The translations under genes were made by a program, and so were the position numbers. From the NCBI GenBank assembly GCA_020161145.1, contig JAIUPQ010000001.1, positions 620,001 to 684,000 on the forward strand: a stretch of DNA of 64,000 nt. The letters are read 5' to 3'. The first letter of the stretch is position 1. Each line of letters starts with the position of its first letter. Source of the stretch: Pseudomonadota bacterium. Lineage in GTDB: Bacteria; Pseudomonadota; Gammaproteobacteria; Burkholderiales; Burkholderiaceae_C. The notes under the pieces were generated by a model. That model ran no database searches and was not told the DNA's origin. It saw nothing but the letters and a program-made list of their open reading frames with translations. Positions 48,650-59,519 of this stretch are shown in pieces.

Positions 48650-49368
48650 TCGCGCACGTCGGCCACCGGCTCACGCCCGAAGTCGGGCCGGTCCAGGTAG
48701 GCCAGCACGCGCGCGGCGGCCTGCTCGGGGCTGAGCAACTGGCCCTCGGTCGCCAGGCGGGCGAACTGCGGCTGATCGGGGAAGGCGGCGGGATCGGCAC
48801 CGCGCAGCTGGCGCTGCATGTCGGTGTCGAACACGCCCGGCGCCAGCGCCACGACGGCCACGCCAGGAGCCTCCAGCGCCACCGCGCGGCTCATGTGGTC
48901 GATGCCTGCCTTGGCGGCGCAGTACGGCGCCTGGGCTGCCATGGCCCGCCGGCCCAGGCCCGAGGAGATGTTGAGCACGCGGCGGGGGCCGGCATGCCCC
49001 TGGCTGCCGGCAATGAAGGCGCCGGTCAGCAGCAGCGCGGCCTCCAGCCCCACGCGCAGCGCGCGGGCCACCTCCTCGGGCGGGCTGTCGGCCAGCGGGC
49101 GCAGCGCGCCGAGGGTGCCGGCGTTGTTGATGAGGGTGAGCGCGCTCCCGCCGTCAGCCGGGTGCGTGGCCAGCCAGGCGCGCAGGCGATGGGCCACCGG
49201 CGCGGCATCGGCCAGGTCGGCCTGCCACTCGGTCAGTGCCGGGTGGGCGAGCCCCGAGGGGTGGCGGGCGATGCCCAGCACCTGGTGGCCGGCGGCCAGC
49301 AACTGGCGCGTCATGGCCAGGCCCAGGCCGCGCGAGTGGCCGGTGATGAGGGTCAGCGGTGAAGTCAT
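48640..49368 (-). CDS. Short-chain dehydrogenase/reductase family oxidoreductase
   Basis: A 242-residue classical SDR. The cofactor loop is ITGHSRGLGLAM (TGxxxGxG), NNAGTLGA follows the fourth strand, and the catalytic set is Ser in LNISSGLG with YCAAK (Tyr/Lys). The acidic/basic residue after strand 2 (ARH) suggests NADP. The substrate is not readable. The ATG overlaps the YkgJ-like gene stop (ATGA), so they form a two-gene unit. Confidence 0.88.
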   Translation of the reverse strand: MTSPLTLITGHSRGLGLAMTRQLLAAGHQVLGIARHPSGLAHPALTEWQADLADAAPVAHRLRAWLATHPADGGSALTLINNAGTLGALRPLADSPPEEVARALRVGLEAALLLTGAFIAGSQGHAGPRRVLNISSGLGRRAMAAQAPYCAAKAGIDHMSRAVALEAPGVAVVALAPGVFDTDMQRQLRGADPAAFPDQPQFARLATEGQLLSPEQAAARVLAYLDRPDFGREPVADVRDQP

Positions 49369-49688
49369 GGGCGCAAGGTCTCCAGATGGGCGTCGCAGCC
49401 GGCGCCGGCTGCGATGGCGCGCCGCAGCCAGCGCCGCACCAGAGGTAGGGCTGCGCGGGGCAGCCAGGGCCAGACGCGCTCGGGCTGGGCCAGGGCGCGG
49501 CAGACGTAGCGGTCATGGTGCCAGACGAGTGCCCGGCAGCGGCCGCGCCAACGGCGGCTGATGAGCACGCCCACCGGGCAGGGCGCCCAGGCGCAGCACA
49601 GGCCGCAGCCCGTGCAGGGACTGCCGTAGGGCGGCAAGGCGGGTGCGTCAACACGCAGATGGATGATGCGATGTGGAATCAAGCGCAA
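49365..49688 (-). CDS. YkgJ-like cysteine-cluster protein
   Basis: A 107-residue protein with a cysteine cluster CTGCGLCCAWAPCPVG (spacing CxxCxxCCxxxxC) and two more cysteines near residues 50 and 62 (GRCRALVWHHDRYVCRAL). This resembles the YkgJ/UPF0153 group, thought to bind zinc or iron-sulfur. No ATG is available; a TTG at 49688 (or 49682) with AAAGAG upstream is the likely start. The helix-rich C-terminus (PWLPRAALPLVRRWLRRAI) is basic. Function unknown. Confidence 0.7.
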   Translation of the reverse strand: MRLIPHRIIHLRVDAPALPPYGSPCTGCGLCCAWAPCPVGVLISRRWRGRCRALVWHHDRYVCRALAQPERVWPWLPRAALPLVRRWLRRAIAAGAGCDAHLETLRP

Positions 49689-49704
49689 CAGGCTCTTTTG
49701 TCAG

Positions 49705-49732
49705 TTTGATGGCAGCCTGACGGTGCTACAGT
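49705..49732 (+). promoter_or_regulatory. Candidate promoter of the sucA operon
   Basis: TGC-TACAGT (-10, 49727-49732) with a weak TTTGAT (-35, 49705-49710) at 16 nt. The predicted leader is about 167 nt. The leader contains no recognisable riboswitch. Confidence 0.35.
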
Positions 49733-49905
49733 GCGAATGCAGGCGGCCCGTGAGGGTCGCTTTGGATTTTCAGTCCTTCTGTGTCCCCTCGCGGCGCCAG
49801 CGCTGCGGGACGGTCAACGCTAGTCCGCCAACCGGTGAAGCCGGGATGCGGAAGGTGGTTCAACCCATCGAGCCCTTGGAAACCAGGGGTAGAGGTGAGC
49901 GAGAA

Positions 49906-52767
49906 ATGATGCAGCAAAACCGGTCGAACTCCTATCTGTTCGGCGGCAACGCACCGTATGTGGAGGAGTTGTACGAGGCCTATCTCGACAACCCGGGCTC
50001 GGTGCCAGACAAGTGGCGCGAGTACTTTGACGCCTTGCAAAACGTGCCGGCCACCGATGGCAGCACCAGCCCCGACGTGGCGCACGCGCCGGTGATCGAA
50101 TCGTTTGCCCAGCGCGCCAAAGCCAATGCCTTCGTGACCAACAAGGTCAGTGGCGACGAGCTCGCCATCACGCGCAAGCAGGTGCACGTGCAGTCGCTGA
50201 TCGCGGCCTACCGTTTTCTGGGCTCGCGCTGGGCCGACCTGGATCCGCTCAAGCGCACCGAGCGGCCCAAGATTCCCGAGCTGGAGCCGGCGTTCTACGA
50301 CCTGTCCGAATCGGACATGGACATCACGTTCAGCGCGGCCAACACCTATTTCACCAGCGCCGAACACATGACGCTGCGCGAGATCATGCAGGCGCTGCGG
50401 CAGACGTATTGCGGCTCCATCGGTGTCGAGTACATGCACTGCACCGACCCGACCGAAAAGCGCTGGTGGCAGGAGCGGCTGGAGAGCTCCCGCAGCACGC
50501 CGCAGTTCACGGTCGACCAGCGCCGCCACATTCTCGAGCGGCTGACGGCGGCCGAAGGGCTGGAGCGCTTCCTGCACACCAAGTACGTGGGCCAGAAGCG
50601 TTTTTCGCTCGAAGGCGGCGAGAGCTTCATTCCCTGCATGGACGAGCTGGTGCAGCGCGCCGGTGAAAAAGGCGTGCAGGAGATCGTCATCGGCATGGCC
50701 CACCGTGGCCGGCTGAACGTGCTGGTCAACACGCTGGGCAAATCACCCAAGGAGTTGTTCTCCGAGTTCGACCACACCGCGCCCGAGGAACTGCCCGCGG
50801 GCGATGTGAAATACCACCAGGGCTTCTCCAGCGACGTGCCCACGCCGGGCGGCGCGGTCCACCTGTCGCTGGCCTTCAACCCTTCGCACCTGGAGATCGT
50901 CAATCCGGTGGTCGAGGGCTCGGTCAAGGCGCGGCTGGACCGGCGCGGCGACAAGGCGGGCGACTCGGTGCTGCCCGTGCTGGTTCACGGCGATGCGGCC
51001 TTTGCCGGCCAGGGCGTGGTGATGGAGACGCTGGCGCTGGCGCAGACGCGCGGCTACTTCACCGGGGGCACCGTGCACCTGGTCATCAACAACCAGATCG
51101 GCTTCACCACCAGCGACCCGCGCGACGCGCGCTCCACGCTGTACTGCACCGACGTGGTCAAGATGATTGAGGCACCGGTGCTGCACGTCAATGGCGACGA
51201 CGCCGATGCCGTGGTCTGGTGCACCCAGTTGGTCATGGACTACCGCCAGCAGTTCAAGAAAGACGTGGTGCTGGACATCATCTGCTTTCGCAAGCTGGGC
51301 CACAACGAGCAGGACACGCCGGCACTGACGCAGCCGCTGATGTACCGCAAGATCGGCCAGCATCCCGGCACGCGGCGCCTCTATGGCGACAAGCTGGTGG
51401 CGCAGGGCGTGGTGGGTGCCGACGTGCCCGACCAGATGATCAAGGACTTCCGCGTCGCCATGGAGGCCGGCAAGCACACGCGCGACCCGGTGCTGACCAA
51501 CTTCAAGAGCAAGTACGCGGTCGATTGGTCCATGTTCCTGGGCAAGAAGTGGACGGACGCCGCCGACACCGCGCTGCCGCTGGTCGAGGTCAAGCGCCTG
51601 GCCGACAGGCTGACCACCGTGCCCGAGGGCTTCCGGGTGCATCCGCTGGTCGAGAAGGTGCTGGCCGACCGCGCCAAGATGGGCCGTGGTGAGGCCAACC
51701 TCGACTGGGGCATGGGTGAGACGCTGGCCTATGCCTCGCTGGTGGCCTCGGGCTACCCCGTGCGGCTGTCGGGCGAAGACAGCGGGCGCGGCACCTTCGT
51801 GCACCGCCACGCCGTGCTGCACGACCAGAAGCGCGAGAAATGGGACGAAGGCACTTACGTACCGCTGCAGAACATCAGCGACAACCAGGCGCCGTTCGTC
51901 GTCATCGACTCCATCCTCTCCGAAGAGGCGGTGCTGGGCTTCGAGTACGGCTATGCCAGCGCCGACCCCAACACCTTGGTGATCTGGGAGGCCCAGTTCG
52001 GCGACTTCGTCAACGGCGCGCAGGTCGTCATCGACCAGTTCCTGGCCTCGGGCGAGGTCAAGTGGGGCCGGGCCAACGGCTTGACGCTGATGCTGCCGCA
52101 CGGCTATGAAGGCCAGGGCCCCGAGCACTCGTCGGCGCGCCTGGAGCGCTTCATGCAGCTGGCGGCCGACAACAACATGCAGATCGTCCAGCCCACCACG
52201 GCCAGCCAGATCTTCCACGTGCTGCGCCGCCAGATGGTGCGCCCGTTCCGCAAGCCGCTGGTCATCATGACGCCCAAGAGCCTGCTGCGCAACAAGGACG
52301 CCACCTCGCCCATCAACGAGTTCACCAAGGGCGAGTTCCGCACCGTGCTGGCCGAGCAGAGCGACGCCGTGCAGGCCGACAAGGTCAAGCGCGTCATTGC
52401 CTGCTCGGGCAAGGTCTATTACGACCTGGTCAAGCGCCGCGAGGAGCGCAAAAACCAGGACGTGGCCATCTTGCGCGTCGAGCAGCTCTACCCCTTCCCG
52501 CACAAGGCCTTCGCGGCCGAGATCAGGAAGTACGGCAACGCCACGGAAATCATCTGGTGTCAGGACGAGCCGCAGAACCAGGGCGCCTGGTTCTTCGTGC
52601 AGCACTACATCCACGAAAACATGCAGGAAGGCCAGCGCCTGGGCTTTGCCGGTCGGCCGGCCTCGGCCTCACCGGCCGTGGGCTATGCCCATCTGCACCA
52701 GGAGCAGCTCAAGGCGCTGCTCGATCAGGCCTTCGGCCGCCTCAAGGGCTACACCCTGACCAAATAA
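49906..52767 (+). CDS. sucA: 2-Oxoglutarate dehydrogenase E1 component
   Basis: A 953-residue thiamine enzyme that decarboxylates 2-oxoglutarate in the citric-acid cycle. The N-terminus NSYLFGGNAPYVEELYEAYL is the family's E2-docking start; IGMAHRGRLNVLVNTLGKSP and HGDAAFAGQGVVMETLALAQ are the ThDP/substrate blocks. ATG 49906 (or 49909) follows AGAGGTGAG; the frame is open back to 49663, but that extra part has no homologous look. Leads sucA-sucB-lpd-zapE. Confidence 0.95.
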   Translation: MMQQNRSNSYLFGGNAPYVEELYEAYLDNPGSVPDKWREYFDALQNVPATDGSTSPDVAHAPVIESFAQRAKANAFVTNKVSGDELAITRKQVHVQSLIAAYRFLGSRWADLDPLKRTERPKIPELEPAFYDLSESDMDITFSAANTYFTSAEHMTLREIMQALRQTYCGSIGVEYMHCTDPTEKRWWQERLESSRSTPQFTVDQRRHILERLTAAEGLERFLHTKYVGQKRFSLEGGESFIPCMDELVQRAGEKGVQEIVIGMAHRGRLNVLVNTLGKSPKELFSEFDHTAPEELPAGDVKYHQGFSSDVPTPGGAVHLSLAFNPSHLEIVNPVVEGSVKARLDRRGDKAGDSVLPVLVHGDAAFAGQGVVMETLALAQTRGYFTGGTVHLVINNQIGFTTSDPRDARSTLYCTDVVKMIEAPVLHVNGDDADAVVWCTQLVMDYRQQFKKDVVLDIICFRKLGHNEQDTPALTQPLMYRKIGQHPGTRRLYGDKLVAQGVVGADVPDQMIKDFRVAMEAGKHTRDPVLTNFKSKYAVDWSMFLGKKWTDAADTALPLVEVKRLADRLTTVPEGFRVHPLVEKVLADRAKMGRGEANLDWGMGETLAYASLVASGYPVRLSGEDSGRGTFVHRHAVLHDQKREKWDEGTYVPLQNISDNQAPFVVIDSILSEEAVLGFEYGYASADPNTLVIWEAQFGDFVNGAQVVIDQFLASGEVKWGRANGLTLMLPHGYEGQGPEHSSARLERFMQLAADNNMQIVQPTTASQIFHVLRRQMVRPFRKPLVIMTPKSLLRNKDATSPINEFTKGEFRTVLAEQSDAVQADKVKRVIACSGKVYYDLVKRREERKNQDVAILRVEQLYPFPHKAFAAEIRKYGNATEIIWCQDEPQNQGAWFFVQHYIHENMQEGQRLGFAGRPASASPAVGYAHLHQEQLKALLDQAFGRLKGYTLTK

Positions 52768-52792
52768 ATCTACGCAGGAAAGAACACCCATC

Positions 52793-54061
<1,269 letters not shown>

Positions 54062-54079
54062 CCGGCAAGAACCTGACTC

Positions 54080-55498
<1,419 letters not shown>

Positions 55499-55556
55499 TC
55501 GGGTGCCGCCGCCCGCCCAGGGCGGTGGCCGCCGTCATTGCACGGGGAGGGTGTTT

Positions 55557-56657
55557 TTGAGCCGCGTTGCCGAGTTGTATGCGCAGGAGTTGGTTGCGCG
55601 CGGCTATCAGAGTGATCCGGCCCAACTGCGTGCCGTCGAAGCGCTGTCACGCTGCGAGCGCGAGTGGCAAGACTATCTGGCCCAGCGCAGCAGCGCGCTG
55701 ACGCGGCTGATCCGCCGCCCGCCCATTCCACGCGGCGTCTACATGTACGGCGGCGTGGGGCGGGGCAAGAGCTTTCTGATGGACTGCTTCTTCCAGGCCG
55801 TGCCGCTCAAGCGCAAGACGCGGCTGCACTTTCACGAGTTCATGCGCGAGGTGCACCGCGAGCTGCAGGAGCTCAAGGGCCAGGCCGACCCGCTGGACGA
55901 GCTGGCACGACGCATCGCGCGGCGCTACCGGCTGATCTGCTTTGACGAGTTCCACGTCGCCGACGTCACCGACGCCATGATCCTGCACCGGCTGCTGGCC
56001 GGTCTTTTTGCCAACCGCGTCTCGCTGGTGGCCACCTCCAACTTCCACCCTGACGCGCTCTACCCCAACGGCCTGCACCGCGACCGCATCCTGCCGGCCA
56101 TCGAGCTGCTCAAGACGCATCTGGAGGTGTTGAGCGTGGACGCCGGCATCGACTACCGCCGCCTGACGCTGCAACAGGTGCCGCTGTACCGCACCCCCAT
56201 CACGGCCGCGACCGACATCGCCATGGCCGCCGATTTCGAACGCCTGGCCGAGGCCCGGGACGAATCCCCGCAGCTGTACATCGAGCAGCGCGAGCTGGTG
56301 GCCCGGCGCCGTGCCGGCGGTGTGGTCTGGTTCGACTTCGACGTGCTGTGCGGCGGCCCGCGCTCGATGAACGACTACATCGAGCTGGCCACCCAGTTCC
56401 ACACCGTGCTGCTGTCGGGCGTGCCCAAGATGGAGGTGCGCGATGCCTCGGCCGCGCGGCGCTTCACCTGGCTGGTGGACGTGCTCTACGACCGCCGCGT
56501 CAAGTTCATCGTCTCGGCCGCCGTGGCGCCCGAGTTGCTTTACACCGAGGGGCCGCTGGCGCACGAGTTCGTGCGCACCGTCTCACGGCTGGTGGAGATG
56601 CAGTCGGAGTCTTTCTTGGCGCTGCCGCATCGCAGCGTGGACACCGGCCTTACTTGA
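55557..56657 (+). CDS. zapE: ZapE/AFG1-family cell division ATPase
   Basis: A 366-residue AAA-like ATPase. Walker A is GGVGRGKSFLMD, Walker B is RLICFDEFHV, and LVATSNFHPDALYPNGLHRD is the sensor-1 region of the AFG1 family. In E. coli ZapE binds FtsZ and modulates Z-ring stability under stress. The start is a TTG at 55557 (MSRVAELYAQELVARGYQ) with GGGGAGG 6 nt upstream; a GTG at 55551 is in frame. It overlaps the convergent PP2C gene by 8 bp. Confidence 0.92.
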   Translation: MSRVAELYAQELVARGYQSDPAQLRAVEALSRCEREWQDYLAQRSSALTRLIRRPPIPRGVYMYGGVGRGKSFLMDCFFQAVPLKRKTRLHFHEFMREVHRELQELKGQADPLDELARRIARRYRLICFDEFHVADVTDAMILHRLLAGLFANRVSLVATSNFHPDALYPNGLHRDRILPAIELLKTHLEVLSVDAGIDYRRLTLQQVPLYRTPITAATDIAMAADFERLAEARDESPQLYIEQRELVARRRAGGVVWFDFDVLCGGPRSMNDYIELATQFHTVLLSGVPKMEVRDASAARRFTWLVDVLYDRRVKFIVSAAVAPELLYTEGPLAHEFVRTVSRLVEMQSESFLALPHRSVDTGLT

Positions 56658-57462
56658 CGGCAGCGCTGGCCAGTGCGGCTGGCTGGGTAGCCGGGCGCGG
56701 CACCAACCGCACCAGCGCCAGCGACAGGTTGTCACCTCTTGGGGCGCCGCGCTCGCGCGCCAGCGCCACCATCTGCTGCGTCGCCTCGGCCGGATCCTGC
56801 GCCTGCTCCAGCAAGGTGCTCATTTCGGCCGGGCTCACGTGCTGCCACAGGCCATCCGAGCAGGCCAGCAGGCTGTCGCCCACCGCCAACTGGCCCAGAA
56901 AACGCACCTCGGCCGGGGGTTTGGCCTCGGTGCCCAGGCAGCCCAGCAGCAGGTTGGCGCGCGGGTGGTTGCGGGCCTCTTCCTCGGTCAGCCGGCCTTC
57001 GCTGACCAGCCGCTGGACATAGGAGTGGTCCAGCGTGCGGCTGGCCAGCTGGGCGCCGTGAAAGTGCAGCACCCGCGAATCGCCCGCATGCAGCGTATAG
57101 GCCTTGCGCCCCGGCAGCAGCAAAAAGGCAGCCAGTGTGCTGTGCGGTTCGGCCTCGGCGGTGATGGCCGTCAGCCGGATCATGGCGTGGGCCTCGAACG
57201 CCATCTGGCGCAGCATCTCCTCGGGTGTGTCCTGACTCGGATCGAACCGCTCGAACACCTGCTCGGCCGTCATCACCACCTGATTGGCCGCCGCGCGGCC
57301 ACCCGATTTGCCCCCCATGCCATCGGCCAGAACCCCCAGCACGCAGCCGCGCAGGCGCGGATGGGCCAGCACCTTGACCTGGTCTTGCTGGGTGGCGCGA
57401 TCGCCCTGATGCAAGGCCGTGGCGGCGCAAAGGCGGTGCGGTTCGTGAGTCTTTGCTGGCAT
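56650..57462 (-). CDS. PP2C-type serine/threonine phosphatase
   Basis: A 270-residue metal-dependent phosphatase. LGVLADGMGGKSGGRAAANQ is the central motif with both metal-binding aspartates flanking; LHAGDSRVLHFHG, ACSDGLWQHVSP and GAPRGDNLSLALV complete the PP2C set. HQGDRATQQDQ near the N-terminus holds the first acidic ligand. ATG 57462 is used because an upstream in-frame ATG at 57537 shares its CATG with the divergent dinG start. A matching Ser/Thr kinase is not in the window, but PP2C genes usually pair with one elsewhere. Confidence 0.88.
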   Translation of the reverse strand: MPAKTHEPHRLCAATALHQGDRATQQDQVKVLAHPRLRGCVLGVLADGMGGKSGGRAAANQVVMTAEQVFERFDPSQDTPEEMLRQMAFEAHAMIRLTAITAEAEPHSTLAAFLLLPGRKAYTLHAGDSRVLHFHGAQLASRTLDHSYVQRLVSEGRLTEEEARNHPRANLLLGCLGTEAKPPAEVRFLGQLAVGDSLLACSDGLWQHVSPAEMSTLLEQAQDPAEATQQMVALARERGAPRGDNLSLALVRLVPRPATQPAALASAAVK

Positions 57463-57473
57463 GTAGGCCGGCA

Positions 57474-57479
57474 ATAATA
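57474..57479 (-). promoter_or_regulatory. Candidate -10 element for the PP2C gene (short leader)
   Basis: On the minus strand, TATTAT in an unusually A/T-rich patch (57472-57480). It ends 11 nt before the ATG, predicting a leader of about five bases. Confidence 0.35.
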
Positions 57480-57535
57480 AACGGCGCCACAGCGCCAAAC
57501 CGGGCGCAATGGCGCTGTTTTTCAGGCTTTCTCGC

Positions 57536-59494
57536 ATGACCTCACCTTCCGACTGGCGCGCCCGCGTGCCGGCCGCGTTCGCCACCGACGGGCCGCTGGC
57601 CCAGGGGGCCAGCTTCCACCGCCGCGACGCCCAGCTCGACATGGCCCAGGCCGTGGCCACGGCCATCGCCGCGCAAAGCGCGCTGGTGGTCGAGGCCGGC
57701 ACCGGCGTGGGCAAGACGTTTGCCTACCTCGTGCCGCTGTTGCTCGCGGGGCGCAAGGCGCTGGTGTCCACCGCCACCAAGGCGCTGCAAGACCAGCTCT
57801 TTGGCCGCGATCTGCCGCGCCTGCGCGCCGCGCTCAAGGTGCCCATCACCACCGCGCTGCTCAAGGGCCGCGCCAGCTACCTGTGTCTGTACCGGCTGGA
57901 GCAGGCCCGCACGGGCGCTGGAGGCATGCTGCTGCCCGACCGCGCCAGCGCCCGCGCGCTGGCCCGCGTCGAGACCTGGGCCCAGGCCACGTTCACCGGC
58001 GATCTGGCCGAACTGGACGGCCTGGACGAGCGCTCGCCGCTGATCCCGCTGGTGACCTCTACCCGCGAGAACTGCCTGGGCAGCGACTGCCCGGCCTGGG
58101 GTGAGTGCCACGTCATGCGCGCGCGCCGCGAGGCGCTGGCGGCCGACCTGGTGGTCATCAACCACCACCTGTTCTTTGCCGACCTGGCGCTGCGCGAGGG
58201 CGGTGTGGGCGAGCTGCTGCCCACCGCCGAGGTGGTGGTCTTCGATGAGGCCCACCAGATGGTGGAGGCCGGCGTGCAGTTCCTGGGCCATCACCTGGGC
58301 AGCCACCAGCTCATCGACTACGGCCGCGACCTGCTGGCCGCCGGCCTGCAGCACGCGCGCGGCCTGGCGCCCTGGGCCGAGCTGGCGGCTGGCGTGGAGA
58401 CCGCCGCGCGCCAGTTGCGCCTGACCGCCGCCGAAGGCCTGCCCGACGTGCGGGCCAGCATCAAGCGCAACTGGGACGAGGTGGCGCTGGGCGCCGAGCT
58501 GGCCGGCGTGGGCACTGCGCTGCGTGCCGTCAGCGAGGCGCTGGCGCCGGTGCTGGCCAGCGCGCCCGACTTTGCCCGCCTCGACACCCGCGCCCGCGAG
58601 CTGGCCGCGCTGGCCGCCCGCTTTGCGCAGCCCATGCCGGTGGACCGCGTGCGCTGGGCCGAGCTGAGCACCCACCAGGTGCGGCTGGCCGAAACGCCGC
58701 TGGACATCCGCGACATGCTCAGCCAGCAGCGCGCCGCCACCCCGCGCACCTGGGTCTTCACCTCGGCCACGCTGGGTGACGACGCCGCGCTGTCGTGGTT
58801 TGCCGAGGCCGCCGGGCTGGAGGACGCCACCAAGCTCACCCTGGCCAGCCCGTTCGACTACCCGGCCCATGCCCGCGTCTACGTCCCCACGCGGCTGCCG
58901 CCGCCGCAAGACCCCAACCATGCCGCCGCCGTGGGCCGCGCCGCTGCGCACTGCGCGCAGGCGCTCAGTGGCCGCACCTTTGTGCTGACCACCACCTTGC
59001 GCGCGCTGGCCCAGGTGGCCGAGGCGCTGGCGGCCGAGCTGGCGCGCCTGGGCTGCGGCGTGCGTGTGCTGGTGCAGGGCAAGGCGGCCAAGCGCACGCT
59101 GCTGGCCGAGTTCGAACGCGGTGATGCCGTGCTGGTGGGCTCGGCCAGTTTCTGGGAGGGCATCGACATGCCCGGCGAGGCGCTGCAATGCGTGTTCATC
59201 GACAAGCTGCCCTTTCCGCCACCGCACGACCCGCTGGTGCAGGCGCGCGTGCGCCAGCTCAAGGCGCAGGGGCGCGACGCCTTTGACGCCTATTTCGTGG
59301 CCGAGGCCGCCATCGCGCTCAAGCAGGGCGCGGGGCGGCTGATCCGCAGCGAGACCGACCAGGGCCTGCTGGTGCTGGGCGACACCCGGCTGCGCAGCGC
59401 CCGCTACGGCGCGCGCCTGCTGGCCGCGCTGCCGCCCATGGCGCCACTGGCCAGCGGCGCCGAGGCGCTGACCTATCTGCGCAGTCTGCGCTGA
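57536..59494 (+). CDS. dinG: DinG/YoaA-type ATP-dependent DNA helicase
   Basis: A 652-residue XPD-like superfamily 2 helicase. Walker A is VEAGTGVGKTFAYLVPLL; the iron-sulfur cysteines lie in CLYRLEQ and CLGSDCPAWGECHVMRARR (four-cysteine cluster between motifs I and II); motif II is VVVFDEAHQM; motif V is ASFWEGIDMPGEALQCVFID. It unwinds 5'-3' and probably resolves R-loops or replication blocks. Orthology to DinG versus YoaA is not settled. ATG 57536 is preferred to the in-frame ATG at 57509. Confidence 0.9.
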   Translation: MTSPSDWRARVPAAFATDGPLAQGASFHRRDAQLDMAQAVATAIAAQSALVVEAGTGVGKTFAYLVPLLLAGRKALVSTATKALQDQLFGRDLPRLRAALKVPITTALLKGRASYLCLYRLEQARTGAGGMLLPDRASARALARVETWAQATFTGDLAELDGLDERSPLIPLVTSTRENCLGSDCPAWGECHVMRARREALAADLVVINHHLFFADLALREGGVGELLPTAEVVVFDEAHQMVEAGVQFLGHHLGSHQLIDYGRDLLAAGLQHARGLAPWAELAAGVETAARQLRLTAAEGLPDVRASIKRNWDEVALGAELAGVGTALRAVSEALAPVLASAPDFARLDTRARELAALAARFAQPMPVDRVRWAELSTHQVRLAETPLDIRDMLSQQRAATPRTWVFTSATLGDDAALSWFAEAAGLEDATKLTLASPFDYPAHARVYVPTRLPPPQDPNHAAAVGRAAAHCAQALSGRTFVLTTTLRALAQVAEALAAELARLGCGVRVLVQGKAAKRTLLAEFERGDAVLVGSASFWEGIDMPGEALQCVFIDKLPFPPPHDPLVQARVRQLKAQGRDAFDAYFVAEAAIALKQGAGRLIRSETDQGLLVLGDTRLRSARYGARLLAALPPMAPLASGAEALTYLRSLR

Positions 59495-59504
59495 GCCCGC
59501 TGGC

Positions 59505-59510
59505 TAAACT
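59505..59510 (+). promoter_or_regulatory. Candidate -10 element for parC (near-leaderless start)
   Basis: GGC-TAAACT, 9 nt before the ATG at 59520, predicting a leader of about three bases. Confidence 0.4.
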
Positions 59511-59519
59511 GCCCGACCT

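Noticed and set aside
49663-49905. An N-terminal extension of sucA
   Set aside because: The extra residues are unlike any SucA; AGAGGTGAG supports the ATG at 49906.
55507-55527. GC-rich hairpin after lpdA of the sucA operon
   Set aside because: No T-run, and it precedes zapE at the expected operon spacing; not treated as a terminator.
57463-57714. Upstream starts for the PP2C gene
   Set aside because: They would overlap the divergent dinG start (shared CATG at 57535-57538) and add non-family sequence.
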